Shown here in pieces: positions 1 through 8,229 of a DNA stretch of 10,512 bases (position 1 is the first letter of the stretch; every line of letters begins with the position of its first letter). The stretch is from UBA3071 sp965369635. GTDB lineage: Bacteria; Chloroflexota; Anaerolineae; UBA3071. Where the stretch lies: positions 1-10,512 of the forward strand of contig CBDURC010000106.1 in assembly GCA_965369635.1 (NCBI GenBank), given 5' to 3'. The translations under genes were made by a program, and so were the position numbers. The notes under the pieces were generated by a model. It was given only the letters and a program-made list of their open reading frames with translations, ran no database searches and had not been told where the DNA came from.

Positions 1-91
1 CCGTGTAGCGGGCCGGCTTCTGCACCCAAGGCAAGACGCGCTCCAGGGCCTGGGAAACCCCCGCGGGCGTCGCTAGGGTGTGTTCATTCAT
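1..91 (-). CDS. B12-binding/radical SAM family protein, N-terminal fragment
   Basis: Only the first 30 codons are in the window; the gene runs off the left edge on the minus strand. The peptide starts MNEHTLATPAG and ends LPWVQKPARYT. A short helix followed by a 'VQKPARY' motif close to the start is typical of the TIGR03960 group of B12-binding-domain radical SAM proteins, which in many bacteria precedes a TIGR03936-type partner. The start is the ATG at 91-89: a GGAGAG ribosome-binding site lies at 101-96 with a 4-nt gap, and the alternative ATG at 87 hits a stop after four codons. No cobalamin or CxxxCxxC motif is visible because the rest is missing, so the assignment rests on the N-terminal motif alone. 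The family's exact reaction is not settled, and I assign none. Confidence 0.55.
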   Translation of the reverse strand, partial: MNEHTLATPAGVSQALERVLPWVQKPARYT

Positions 92-111
92 CAATCTCTC
101 CGCTCATTCTG

Positions 112-143
112 CCTGAAAGGCTCAGGGCGGGGTTCGAACCCGC
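112..143 (-). other. Two tandem leader hairpins, the first shaped like a tRNA T-arm
   Basis: On the minus strand, 143-127 reads as a 5-bp stem GCGGG, loop TTCGAAC, stem CCCGC. This is the exact geometry and loop of a tRNA T-arm. It is followed directly by a second hairpin (CCTGA, 5-nt loop, TCAGG; 126-112). Both lie between the predicted promoter and the ribosome-binding site of the minus-strand gene, so they would be in its leader RNA. No 5' acceptor strand, D-arm or anticodon arm can be found upstream, so this is not an intact tRNA gene. It may be a tRNA 3' remnant or a chance hairpin. Confidence 0.4.
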
Positions 144-164
144 AGTAGCATTTCGATCTATCCC

Positions 165-193
165 ATTCTATCACACGAGTGCCATAGCCGCAA
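165..193 (-). promoter_or_regulatory. Promoter for the minus-strand radical SAM gene
   Basis: Read on the minus strand, TTGCGG (193-188) is followed after 17 bp by TAGAAT (170-165), and a TG lies one base upstream of the -10, giving an extended -10. The expected start site near 158 would leave a leader of about 65 nt before the ATG at 91. This is a motif match with ideal spacing only. Confidence 0.5.
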
Positions 194-219
194 TTCTCCG
201 GCGCAGAGCAGTGGACAGT

Positions 220-295
220 CAATGTCATCAAGTTAAGCGTAGTTTAGCGTCTTGTGGCGGCAAGAAACGGGCACAAGGCCCTATGCTACACTTTG
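220..295 (+). mobile_element. MITE-like repeat, copy A, 3' end damaged
   Basis: It begins with the terminal repeat CAATGTCATCAAGTTAAG and shares an exact 23-bp core (268-290) with copy B (516-538). The right end differs: after 'gctaca' the element jumps to 'ctttgact', so about 20 bp of the right terminal repeat seen in copy B is missing. No matching direct repeat flanks it. It encodes nothing and would depend on a transposase elsewhere. The right boundary is approximate. Confidence 0.7.
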
Positions 296-304
296 ACTTA
301 GAGA

Positions 305-336
305 ATCCGTGTCCGTCCGTGTTCATCCGTGTCCTG
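305..336 (+). repeat. Degenerate CCGTGT-type tandem repeat
   Basis: Three diverged units of 10-12 bp follow one another: ATCCGTGTCCGT, CCGTGTTCAT and CCGTGTCCTG. Similar 'TCCGTGTTCATCCGTG' tracts are, to my recollection, scattered in non-coding DNA of many environmental bacterial genomes. It has no coding role, lies just right of MITE copy A, and may mark repeat-on-repeat insertion. Confidence 0.5.
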
Positions 337-389
337 GCAGAAGTGTCCGGTAGTGAGATTGGCCATCCGCAGAAAACGCTTGTCGAAAA

Positions 390-418
390 TGGACAAGGGC
401 GGCGAAACCGTGTACAAT
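390..418 (+). promoter_or_regulatory. Probable uvrB promoter
   Basis: TGGACA (390-395) and TACAAT (413-418) are separated by exactly 17 bp, and each matches the sigma70 consensus at 5 of 6 bases. Transcription would start near 425, giving a leader of about 160 nt that contains the whole of MITE copy B. No LexA-type palindrome was seen here. Confidence 0.55.
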
Positions 419-444
419 GGATTGGTTAGCCAACCGGCATTGTA
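413..444 (+). promoter_or_regulatory. Inverted repeat overlapping the uvrB -10
   Basis: TACAATG (413-419) and CATTGTA (438-444) are perfect inverted repeats, with inner arms GGTT (424-427) and AACC (432-435). The left arm contains the -10 hexamer, so the structure could be an operator or an early-transcript hairpin. No protein that would bind it is known. Confidence 0.4.
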
Positions 445-457
445 GTGACTGGGTAGT

Positions 458-558
458 CAATGTCATTTGGCTAAGCGTAGTTTCGCCCCTTGTGGGCGTC
501 TTTGGGCAGCAAAAACGGGCACAAGGCCCTATGCTACAAGCGTAACTTAATGACATTG
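458..558 (+). mobile_element. MITE-like element, copy B, with 10-bp target duplication
   Basis: This non-coding element of 101 bp starts CAATGTCATT and ends AATGACATTG, which are perfect 10-bp terminal inverted repeats. It is flanked by identical 10-bp direct repeats, ACTGGGTAGT, at 448-457 and 559-568, the expected scar of a transposition. The interior can fold back on itself (for example CGCCC-cttgt-GGGCG at 484-498). Termini beginning CAAT together with 10-bp duplications resemble parts of the IS4 family, which would supply the transposase in trans; that assignment is inference. Its right edge is 27 bp from the uvrB ATG. Confidence 0.85.
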
Positions 559-585
559 ACTGGGTAGTTGGGCCAAAGAGAATCC

Positions 586-2631
586 ATGCCTGAATTCAAA
601 CTGCACTCCGAATTCCAACCTACGGGCGACCAGCCGCAAGCTATCGAACAAGTGGTCGCCGGCCTTGAGAAAGGGTACCGGCATCAGACACTGCTGGGCG
701 CCACGGGCACGGGTAAGACCTACGTCATGGCCAAGGTCATCGAGGCAGTGCAACGCCCCACGCTGGTCCTCGTCCACAACAAGACGCTGGCCGCGCAGCT
801 CTACAGCGAGTTCTGTGAGTTCTTCCCCCACAACGCCGTGGAGTACTTCGTCAGCTACTACGATTATTACCAGCCGGAAGCCTACCTGCCCAGGACTGAC
901 ACCTACATCGAGAAGGACTCCGACATCAACCAGGAGATTGACCGCTTGCGGCTGGCGGCCACCTCGTCCCTCTTCAGCCGCCGCGACGTGATCATCGTGG
1001 CCTCCGTCTCCTGCATCTTCAGCCTGGGCAGCCCGCAGGAATATGGCCGCGTGGTGATCAACCTGCGCCGCGGCGAGACCATGCGACGGGACAAGGTGCT
1101 GCGCCGCCTGGTGGACATCTACTACGAGCGCAATGACATGACCCTGGCCCGCGGCAGATTCCGCGTGCGGGGCGACACGCTGGAGGTGATGCCCGCCTAC
1201 GGCGAGCTGGCCTACCGCATCGAGTTCTGGGGAGACGAGATCGAGCGCATCACCGAGGTAGATCCACTGACAGGGGAGGTGCTGCGGGAGCACGGGGAGA
1301 TCGATATCTTCCCCGCCAAGCACTTCATCACACCTGCCGACAAGATGGCCGAAGCGCTGAAGGAGATCGAAGCGGAATTGGAGGAGCGGCTCAAGGAGCT
1401 GCGAGACCAAGACAAGCTGTTGGAGGCGCAGCGGCTGGAGCAGCGCACCCACTACGATCTGGAGATGCTACGAGAGGTTGGCTACTGCTCGGGCATCGAG
1501 AACTACGCCCGCCACCTGTCCCGACGGCCGCCGGGCTCCCGCCCCTGGGTGCTGCTGGATTACTTCCCCGACGATTTCCTGATGATCGTTGACGAATCGC
1601 ACATGACCATCCCGCAGGTTCGAGGCATGTACGGCGGTGACCACTCCCGCAAGCAGGTGTTGGTAGAGTATGGCTTCCGGCTGCCCTCGGCTATGGACAA
1701 CCGCCCGCTGCGCTTCGACGAATTCGAGCAAATGGTCAACCAAGTCATCTACACCAGTGCCACGCCGCGGCCCTACGAACGGGAGCATTCGGCGCAGATC
1801 GTGGAGCAGGTCATACGCCCCACAGGCCTGGTCGATCCGCAGGTCCACGTGCGCCCCACCAAAGGGCAGGTTGACGATCTGCTGGGAGAGATCCGCCGCC
1901 GCGTGGAGCGGGGCGAGCGAGTGCTGGTCACCACGCTCACCAAGCGTATGGCCGAGGACCTGGCCGACTACCTGGCCGAACTGGAAGTGCGCGTGCACTA
2001 TCTGCACTCGGAGATCCAGACCCTGGAGCGAGTGGAGATCCTGCGGGACCTGCGGCTGGGGGTCTACGACGTGGTGGTGGGCATCAACCTGCTGCGAGAG
2101 GGACTGGACCTGCCAGAGGTCAGCCTGGTGGCCATCCTCGACGCGGATAAGGCCGGCTTCCTGCGCTCCGAAACGGCGCTGATCCAGACCATCGGCCGCG
2201 CAGCGCGGCACGTGAAGGGCACGGCCATCATGTACGCCGACAAAATGACCGACGCCATGCGCCGAGCCATTGATGAGACCGACCGGCGGCGGCGCAAGCA
2301 GGAGACGTACAACGCTGCCCACGGCATCGTGCCTGCCAGCATCGTCAAGTCGGTGCGTGACCTGACGGATCGCGTGCGCACGTTGGCAGAGGAGAAGGTG
2401 CCTTACGAGGTCAGGGGTGATAAGCCTCTGCCGCTGTCGGCGCTGCCCCCGGATGAGATGGTGCGGCTGATCAAGCAACTGGAGAAGGAGATGAAGGCTG
2501 CTGCCGCTGCGCTGGAATTCGAGAAGGCGGCCGTGCTGCGAGATCAGATCATCGACCTGCGTCGGGCCAGGGAGGCCCAAGACAAGCGACCCATCTGGGA
2601 GAAACTGCGGGAGCCAAGGTTGCCGGCGTGA
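586..2631 (+). CDS. uvrB: Excinuclease ABC subunit B (UvrB)
   Basis: UvrB is the damage-verifying, helicase-like subunit of nucleotide excision repair; it receives the lesion from UvrA and recruits UvrC for incision. The 681-aa protein is of normal length. Visible features are: Walker A GATGTGKT at residues 38-45; the tyrosine-rich beta-hairpin region (YYDYYQPEAYLPRTDTYIEK) at about 89-108, which clamps damaged DNA; the DEAD-like box DESH at 336-339; helicase motif VI QTIGRAAR at 534-541; and a C-terminal UVR coiled-coil domain from about 625 with the EFEKAA-LRD signature, which contacts UvrC. The ATG at 586 is preferred over the in-frame TTG at 568 because family members begin with a short 'FKL' segment before PTGDQP, and AGAG lies 5 nt upstream. 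The TTG would also use the MITE target duplication. No partner uvr gene is adjacent. The gene appears intact. Confidence 0.97.
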   Translation: MPEFKLHSEFQPTGDQPQAIEQVVAGLEKGYRHQTLLGATGTGKTYVMAKVIEAVQRPTLVLVHNKTLAAQLYSEFCEFFPHNAVEYFVSYYDYYQPEAYLPRTDTYIEKDSDINQEIDRLRLAATSSLFSRRDVIIVASVSCIFSLGSPQEYGRVVINLRRGETMRRDKVLRRLVDIYYERNDMTLARGRFRVRGDTLEVMPAYGELAYRIEFWGDEIERITEVDPLTGEVLREHGEIDIFPAKHFITPADKMAEALKEIEAELEERLKELRDQDKLLEAQRLEQRTHYDLEMLREVGYCSGIENYARHLSRRPPGSRPWVLLDYFPDDFLMIVDESHMTIPQVRGMYGGDHSRKQVLVEYGFRLPSAMDNRPLRFDEFEQMVNQVIYTSATPRPYEREHSAQIVEQVIRPTGLVDPQVHVRPTKGQVDDLLGEIRRRVERGERVLVTTLTKRMAEDLADYLAELEVRVHYLHSEIQTLERVEILRDLRLGVYDVVVGINLLREGLDLPEVSLVAILDADKAGFLRSETALIQTIGRAARHVKGTAIMYADKMTDAMRRAIDETDRRRRKQETYNAAHGIVPASIVKSVRDLTDRVRTLAEEKVPYEVRGDKPLPLSALPPDEMVRLIKQLEKEMKAAAAALEFEKAAVLRDQIIDLRRAREAQDKRPIWEKLREPRLPA

Positions 2632-2632
2632 T

Positions 2633-2677
2633 TTGACAGCATAGCGTTATGATGCTATAATGTATACATCATAATGC
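2633..2677 (+). promoter_or_regulatory. Consensus promoter with overlapping operator for the antitoxin-like gene
   Basis: TTGACA (2633-2638) and TATAAT (2656-2661) are both perfect consensus, 17 bp apart, with an extended -10 TG at 2653-2654. The -35 begins 2 bp after the uvrB stop. The -10 lies between arms of an inverted repeat: GCGTTATGATG (about 2644-2654) and CATCATAATGC (2667-2677), 11-bp arms with one mismatch and 12 bp between them. Repeats of the type TATGATG/TATAATG also occur in direct orientation. A palindrome over the -10 just before a ribbon-helix-helix gene is the usual layout for autorepression by that protein; binding itself is inference. Confidence 0.75.
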
Positions 2678-2701
2678 ACTTGAAAGCGAGCTAGAGCTAG
2701 G

Positions 2702-3034
2702 ATGAAACGCACGCAGGTCTACCTCCCAGACCAGCTCCACGAAAAACTCAGACGGATCTCCTACGAGCAGCGCAAGTCCATGGCGCAGGTGGTACGCGAG
2801 GCAGTGTCTGTCTATATGGGCGAGACGCAAGCCAGCGCGCCCGCAGTCGGGTATGGGTATGGGGATGGGTATGGGGATGGAGAGGTCGAGAGCATCGCAG
2901 AACCAGAAGCCCTATCCGAGGAAGACCTGACCCCCGAACAGTTGGAGGAACTGAAGCAAAACCCACTCTATCACATCATCGGCATGGTCTCGCGATCCCA
3001 TCTCAACGATCTATCGGAGCGTCGTGACGACTAG
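2702..3034 (+). CDS. Ribbon-helix-helix (CopG-like) antitoxin/repressor
   Basis: A 110-aa protein. Residues 1-40 (MKRTQVYLPDQLHEKLRRIS..., then ...SMAQVVREAVSVYM) form a ribbon-helix-helix fold: a short beta strand with alternating basic and polar residues, then two helices, as in CopG/Arc-type DNA-binding dimers. Residues 50-60 are a Gly-Tyr/Asp linker, followed by an acidic stretch and a C-terminal segment NPLYHIIGMVSR resembling the toxin-binding tail of antitoxins paired with PIN toxins. It would neutralise the downstream PIN protein and repress its own promoter. The ATG follows a tandem AGCTAG hexamer (2689-2700) with only a weak ribosome-binding site. The TAG stop falls inside the target duplication of MITE copy C. 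Relatives, from memory, often continue a few residues beyond 'D' with a YLY-type end, so the C terminus may be slightly short. Confidence 0.75.
   Translation: MKRTQVYLPDQLHEKLRRISYEQRKSMAQVVREAVSVYMGETQASAPAVGYGYGDGYGDGEVESIAEPEALSEEDLTPEQLEELKQNPLYHIIGMVSRSHLNDLSERRDD
2849..2878 (+). repeat. In-frame hexanucleotide repeat (Gly-Tyr/Asp linker)
   Basis: Five 6-bp units, GGGTAT, GGGTAT, GGGGAT, GGGTAT and GGGGAT, encode residues 50-59 of the antitoxin (GYGYGDGYGD). Because the unit is two codons, gain or loss of a unit changes linker length without breaking the frame. Confidence 0.8.
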
Positions 3035-3039
3035 CGGCT

Positions 3040-3140
3040 CAATGTCATCAAGTTGGGGTGTGGCATAGGGCCTTGTGCCCGTTTTTTGCCGCCACAAGAC
3101 GCCCGCAAGGGGCTAAACTACGCTTAGCTTGATGACACTG
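3040..3140 (-). mobile_element. MITE-like element, copy C, splitting antitoxin and toxin genes
   Basis: This is exactly 101 bp, like copy B, but inverted relative to A and B. Terminal repeats are CAATGTCATCAAGTT (3040-3054) and its near-complement at 3126-3140 (13 of 15 match). Identical 10-bp direct repeats ACTAGCGGCT flank it (3030-3039 and 3141-3150). Removing the element and one duplication would leave the antitoxin stop and the PIN ATG about 31 bp apart, a normal operon gap. In this orientation the top strand has a short stem GGGC-cttgt-GCCC (3068-3080) followed by T6 (3082-3087), a weak terminator-like structure placed before the toxin gene. Confidence 0.87.
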
Positions 3141-3147
3141 ACTAGCG

Positions 3148-3173
3148 GCTGAGAGATTGCCGCTGAGAGATTG
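3148..3173 (+). repeat. 12-bp tandem duplication carrying the PIN ribosome-binding site
   Basis: GCTGAGAGATTG occurs at 3148-3159 and again at 3162-3173 with a 14-bp period. Each copy carries a GAGAG Shine-Dalgarno-like core and a TTG. Only the second GAGAG (3165-3169) is well placed (7 nt) for the ATG at 3177. The left copy overlaps the MITE target duplication by 3 bp. Confidence 0.7.
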
Positions 3174-3176
3174 TCA

Positions 3177-3629
3177 ATGAAGCAAGTCTTTGTGGACACC
3201 AGCGCCTGGCTTGCTGTTGCGGATCACACCGACCAGCATCACCACCAGGCCAGGCAGTACTACCTGGGCCTTATCAGGCGCAAGGAGGTTTTGGTCACTT
3301 CGAGCGATGTCCTGAGCGAGACCTATTCTCGATTCCAGCGCACAGCAGGACACCGTGGCGCTGCCCGTTTCCACAGCATTGTGGAGATAGCGCAGCGGCA
3401 AGGTCTCCTGCGGGTTGTTACGGTGAACGCCGAGATCGCCCGCAAAGCGTGGGACATCTTCGAGCGGTATCACGACCGCCTCTCCTCGTTTCGGCACTGC
3501 ACCAGTTTCGTCGTCGCGGGGAGATTGGGCATTCAAGACGTGTTCAGCTTCGACGAGGACTTCAGCGCCATAGGCTTCCGCGTGTGGCCCCCTCGCGGCG
3601 CAAATGGCTCCGCAGATTTGACAGAGTAG
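3177..3629 (+). CDS. PIN-domain (VapC-like) toxin, possibly catalytically impaired
   Basis: A 150-aa protein with PIN-domain order. VDTSAW with Asp7, VLSETY with Glu48, a conserved SF..CTSFVV segment at 104-113, and FSFDEDF with Asp126 near the end. VapC-type PIN proteins cleave RNA using a cluster of acidic residues around Mg2+. In this subfamily the segment normally reads SFTDCTSF, with Asp as a metal ligand; here it is SFRHCTSF, so the position is His107 (codon CAC, one base from GAC). This may weaken or abolish nuclease activity. The ATG at 3177 is chosen over the TTG at 3171 because GAGAG lies 7 nt upstream and MKQVFVDTSAW matches family starts. It sits downstream of a ribbon-helix-helix antitoxin-like gene but is separated from it by a MITE. 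The last codons contain the -35 of the next operon. Confidence 0.8.
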   Translation: MKQVFVDTSAWLAVADHTDQHHHQARQYYLGLIRRKEVLVTSSDVLSETYSRFQRTAGHRGAARFHSIVEIAQRQGLLRVVTVNAEIARKAWDIFERYHDRLSSFRHCTSFVVAGRLGIQDVFSFDEDFSAIGFRVWPPRGANGSADLTE

Positions 3630-3646
3630 AACATCTGTGCTATTAT
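3618..3646 (+). promoter_or_regulatory. Promoter of the topoisomerase operon
   Basis: TTGACA (3618-3623, inside the last PIN codons) and TATTAT (3641-3646) lie 17 bp apart, and TG at 3638-3639 makes an extended -10. The start site should be near 3653, giving a leader of about 28 nt before the ATG at 3681. The operon therefore need not depend on transcription from the toxin-antitoxin promoter. Confidence 0.65.
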
Positions 3647-3680
3647 TAGGGTAGAGTGATTCTGCCCCCAGGAGACGACC

Positions 3681-5702
3681 ATGGCTACAGCGTATGAAAC
3701 TAAGGATATCCAAGTCCTGGACTATCCAGAAAACATCCAGCGGCGACCGGGCATGTACGTGGGCGGCACAGGCCTGGATGCGCTGCATCATCTGGCCTAC
3801 GAGTTGATCGACAACGCCGTGGATGAGGCCCTGGCCGGGGCCTGCACACACATGAGCGTGGACATCCATTCCAACGGATCTCTGACCGTGATTGACGATG
3901 GTCGGGGTATCCCCACCGGAATGCATCCCGAGAAGGGACGCCCTACCCTGGAACTGGTCTTCACCGAACTGCACGCTGGCGGCAAGTTCAAGGAAGGCAG
4001 CTACTCAACCAGCGGTGGGCTGCACGGTGTCGGCATCAAGGCAACGAACGCTCTGTCGGAGTGGCTGGAGGTGCGAGTACGCCGCAATGGCGTGCTCTAC
4101 TTCCAGCGCCATGAGAACGGCTTGCCCATCGGCCCCGTCCAGATCCTGGATCCGGCGACCAATAACGTCATCGCAGAGGTGGGGCAGAGGGGAGAAGCCA
4201 AGGCCATCAAATCCCACGCCGACAAGAAGCTGGGCACCGGCACAGAGATAGTCTTCAAGCCCAGCCCCCGCTTCCTGGACACCACCGACTTCGACTTCGA
4301 TGCCCTGGCTCGTCGGCTGCAAGTCATCGCCTTCCTCTTGCCGGGCGTGACCGTCGAAGTCACCGACCACCGCAGAAAGAAGAAGCGCCGGAAACGCTTC
4401 CGCCACGACGGAGGTCTGGTCGAGTACGTCAAGTGGCTCAACGATGGGCGCAGACCCATCCACCGTATGCCCATCGAGGTGACACGAGAACTGGACGACG
4501 TCGCCGTCGCCGTGGTATTCCAGTGGCACACCAGCGTGGACGACAGCGAGATCGTCAGCTTCGTCAACACCATCCCCACGCCCGACGGGGGTAGGCACGT
4601 GGCCGGTTTCAAGAGCGCCGTCACCAAGGCCATCAACCAGTTCGCCTCGGAGAAGAAGCTGTCCAAGGGCAAAGGCCAGGCCAGTATCCGCGGCAGCGAC
4701 ACCCTGGCCGGGCTGACCGCGGTCGTCAAACTCTCCATGCATGATCCCCACTTCACCAGCCAGACCAAGACGCAGTTGGCCAGTGACCCGGTACAGGGCA
4801 TCGTCCACAGCATAGTCTACGAGGGGCTGTTGGAGCAGTTGCGCAAGAAGATCTCGCTGGGAAGGACCATCGTTCAGCAAGCCCAGGCTGCTGCCCAGGC
4901 GCGGGTGGCGGCCAGCAAGGCCCGCTCGCTGGTCATCCGCCGCAGCGTGCTCGACGCCACCGATTCGGGCTTGCCGGGCAAGCTGGCCGACGTGAGCAAG
5001 GGCACGCCGGTCGAACAGACCGTGCTGTACATCGTCGAGGGCGACAGCGCCGGCGGTTCGTGCAAGATGGCCCGCGACCGGCGCTATCATGCCATCTTGC
5101 CCCTGCGCGGCAAACCTCTAAACGTGGAAGGGGTCAAGCTGACCCGTCTGCTGAGCAACAACGAGATCAAGTCCATGATCGCTGCGATCGGCGGCGGGAT
5201 CGGGGCCGATTTCAGCGTAGACGACATGCGCTACGGCGGCATAGCCATCCTGGTGGACGCTGACGTGGATGGAGACCACATTCGCACTCTGCTCTACACC
5301 CTGTTTTGGCGCTACATGCGCCCCATGGTCGAAGCTGGGCGGCTCTATGTGGCCATCGCCCCGCTGTACCTGCTGCGCAAGGGGAAGCGGGCTCGCTACG
5401 CCTACTCCGACCGGGAGCGAGACGCCATCCTGGAGGAGTGGCGTCCCCAGGGTGTGACGATGCAACGCTACAAGGGTCTGGGCGAGATGAATCCGGGGCA
5501 GTTGCGCGAGACGGTCTTCCGAATCAGTGACGCTGGCCCGTTCACCGGCAGCCTGCGCCGGGTGATGGTGGAGGACGTGCACCATGCCAACCGGATTTTC
5601 AGCACGCTGATGGGCAAGTCAGCGCGCAATCGCCGCACTTGGCTGCTGGAACGTTGGCGTGAGGAAGAGAACGGCGTGAATGGCGAGAACAACGAGTTGT
5701 GA
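3681..5702 (+). CDS. gyrB: DNA gyrase/topoisomerase IV subunit B (ATPase subunit)
   Basis: The ATPase and TOPRIM subunit of a type II topoisomerase, 673 aa. The GHKL ATPase domain has ELIDNAVDE (Glu41 as catalytic base, Asn45 for Mg2+), IDDGRGIP (72-78) and the lid SGGLHGVG (111-118). A transducer domain follows with QTKTQL. The TOPRIM domain shows EGDSAGG (Glu453), PLRGK and DADVDGDH (526-533), and the C-terminal tail has YKGLGEMNP. There is no 170-aa insertion as in enterobacterial GyrB, so the length fits the short GyrB/ParE type. Several normally conserved residues differ (GIKATNALS after the lid, EGDSAGGSCKMARDRR, PLRGKPL), so it could be a ParE-type or divergent paralogue; the symbol is a best guess. 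AGGAG lies 6 nt before the ATG. It overlaps nothing and is 11 bp upstream of the A subunit. Confidence 0.9.
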   Translation: MATAYETKDIQVLDYPENIQRRPGMYVGGTGLDALHHLAYELIDNAVDEALAGACTHMSVDIHSNGSLTVIDDGRGIPTGMHPEKGRPTLELVFTELHAGGKFKEGSYSTSGGLHGVGIKATNALSEWLEVRVRRNGVLYFQRHENGLPIGPVQILDPATNNVIAEVGQRGEAKAIKSHADKKLGTGTEIVFKPSPRFLDTTDFDFDALARRLQVIAFLLPGVTVEVTDHRRKKKRRKRFRHDGGLVEYVKWLNDGRRPIHRMPIEVTRELDDVAVAVVFQWHTSVDDSEIVSFVNTIPTPDGGRHVAGFKSAVTKAINQFASEKKLSKGKGQASIRGSDTLAGLTAVVKLSMHDPHFTSQTKTQLASDPVQGIVHSIVYEGLLEQLRKKISLGRTIVQQAQAAAQARVAASKARSLVIRRSVLDATDSGLPGKLADVSKGTPVEQTVLYIVEGDSAGGSCKMARDRRYHAILPLRGKPLNVEGVKLTRLLSNNEIKSMIAAIGGGIGADFSVDDMRYGGIAILVDADVDGDHIRTLLYTLFWRYMRPMVEAGRLYVAIAPLYLLRKGKRARYAYSDRERDAILEEWRPQGVTMQRYKGLGEMNPGQLRETVFRISDAGPFTGSLRRVMVEDVHHANRIFSTLMGKSARNRRTWLLERWREEENGVNGENNEL

Positions 5703-5713
5703 GGTGCTAGAGC

Positions 5714-8146
<2,433 letters not shown>

Positions 8147-8195
8147 GCATGGCGTAGTTGCCGCCGCTGTGCTCCTATCCCTCGTCCGCTGCTGT

Positions 8196-8229
8196 GCTCC
8201 TCTCCATCGGGGGAGGAGCGCTCTTACTG
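8196..8229 (+). terminator. Terminator-like hairpin after the topoisomerase operon
   Basis: A 10-bp stem (8196-8205 with 8210-8219, one T-G wobble) closes a 4-nt loop ATCG, 50 bp after the subunit A stop. The downstream tract (GCTCTTACT) has few T residues, so it is a weak intrinsic terminator or a 3'-end stabilising hairpin. The left arm is part of an 11-bp direct repeat, GCTGTGCTCCT, at 8166-8176 and 8191-8201. Confidence 0.5.

Noticed and set aside
120..193. A tRNA gene on the minus strand
   Set aside because: Only the T-arm can be drawn; no complementary acceptor strand, D-arm or anticodon arm is present at the required distance.
211..429. Small plus-strand ORF of 72 codons upstream of uvrB
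   Set aside because: It runs through MITE copy A, the CCGTGT repeat and the uvrB promoter; it has no ribosome-binding site and no protein-like character.
217..561. CRISPR-like array from the repeats before uvrB
   Set aside because: There are only two dispersed copies, with terminal inverted repeats and (copy B) target duplications; no regularly spaced short repeats or cas genes are present.
340..585. LexA/SOS operator upstream of uvrB
   Set aside because: uvrB is often SOS-regulated, but no convincing LexA-type palindrome was found; the only strong inverted repeat (413-444) does not resemble one I know.
300..585. AGAGAATCC shared at 300-308 and 577-585 as a duplicated start region
   Set aside because: A 9-bp match without extension on either side; the first is followed by the CCGTGT repeat and not by a coding frame, so chance is the simpler reading.
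547..1452. Long minus-strand ORF of 301 codons opposite uvrB
   Set aside because: It lies wholly opposite a clear uvrB reading frame, its composition mirrors the complement of uvrB codons, and no motif or ribosome-binding site supports it.
1468..2580. Minus-strand ORF of 370 codons opposite uvrB
   Set aside because: It is a shadow frame of a GC-rich gene; the His/Leu/Gln-rich product is typical of antisense frames, and the uvrB motifs on the plus strand are unambiguous.
4005..5090. Minus-strand ORF of 361 codons opposite the gyrase B subunit gene
   Set aside because: It is antisense to well-conserved GHKL and transducer coding sequence and has no start context or recognisable domain.
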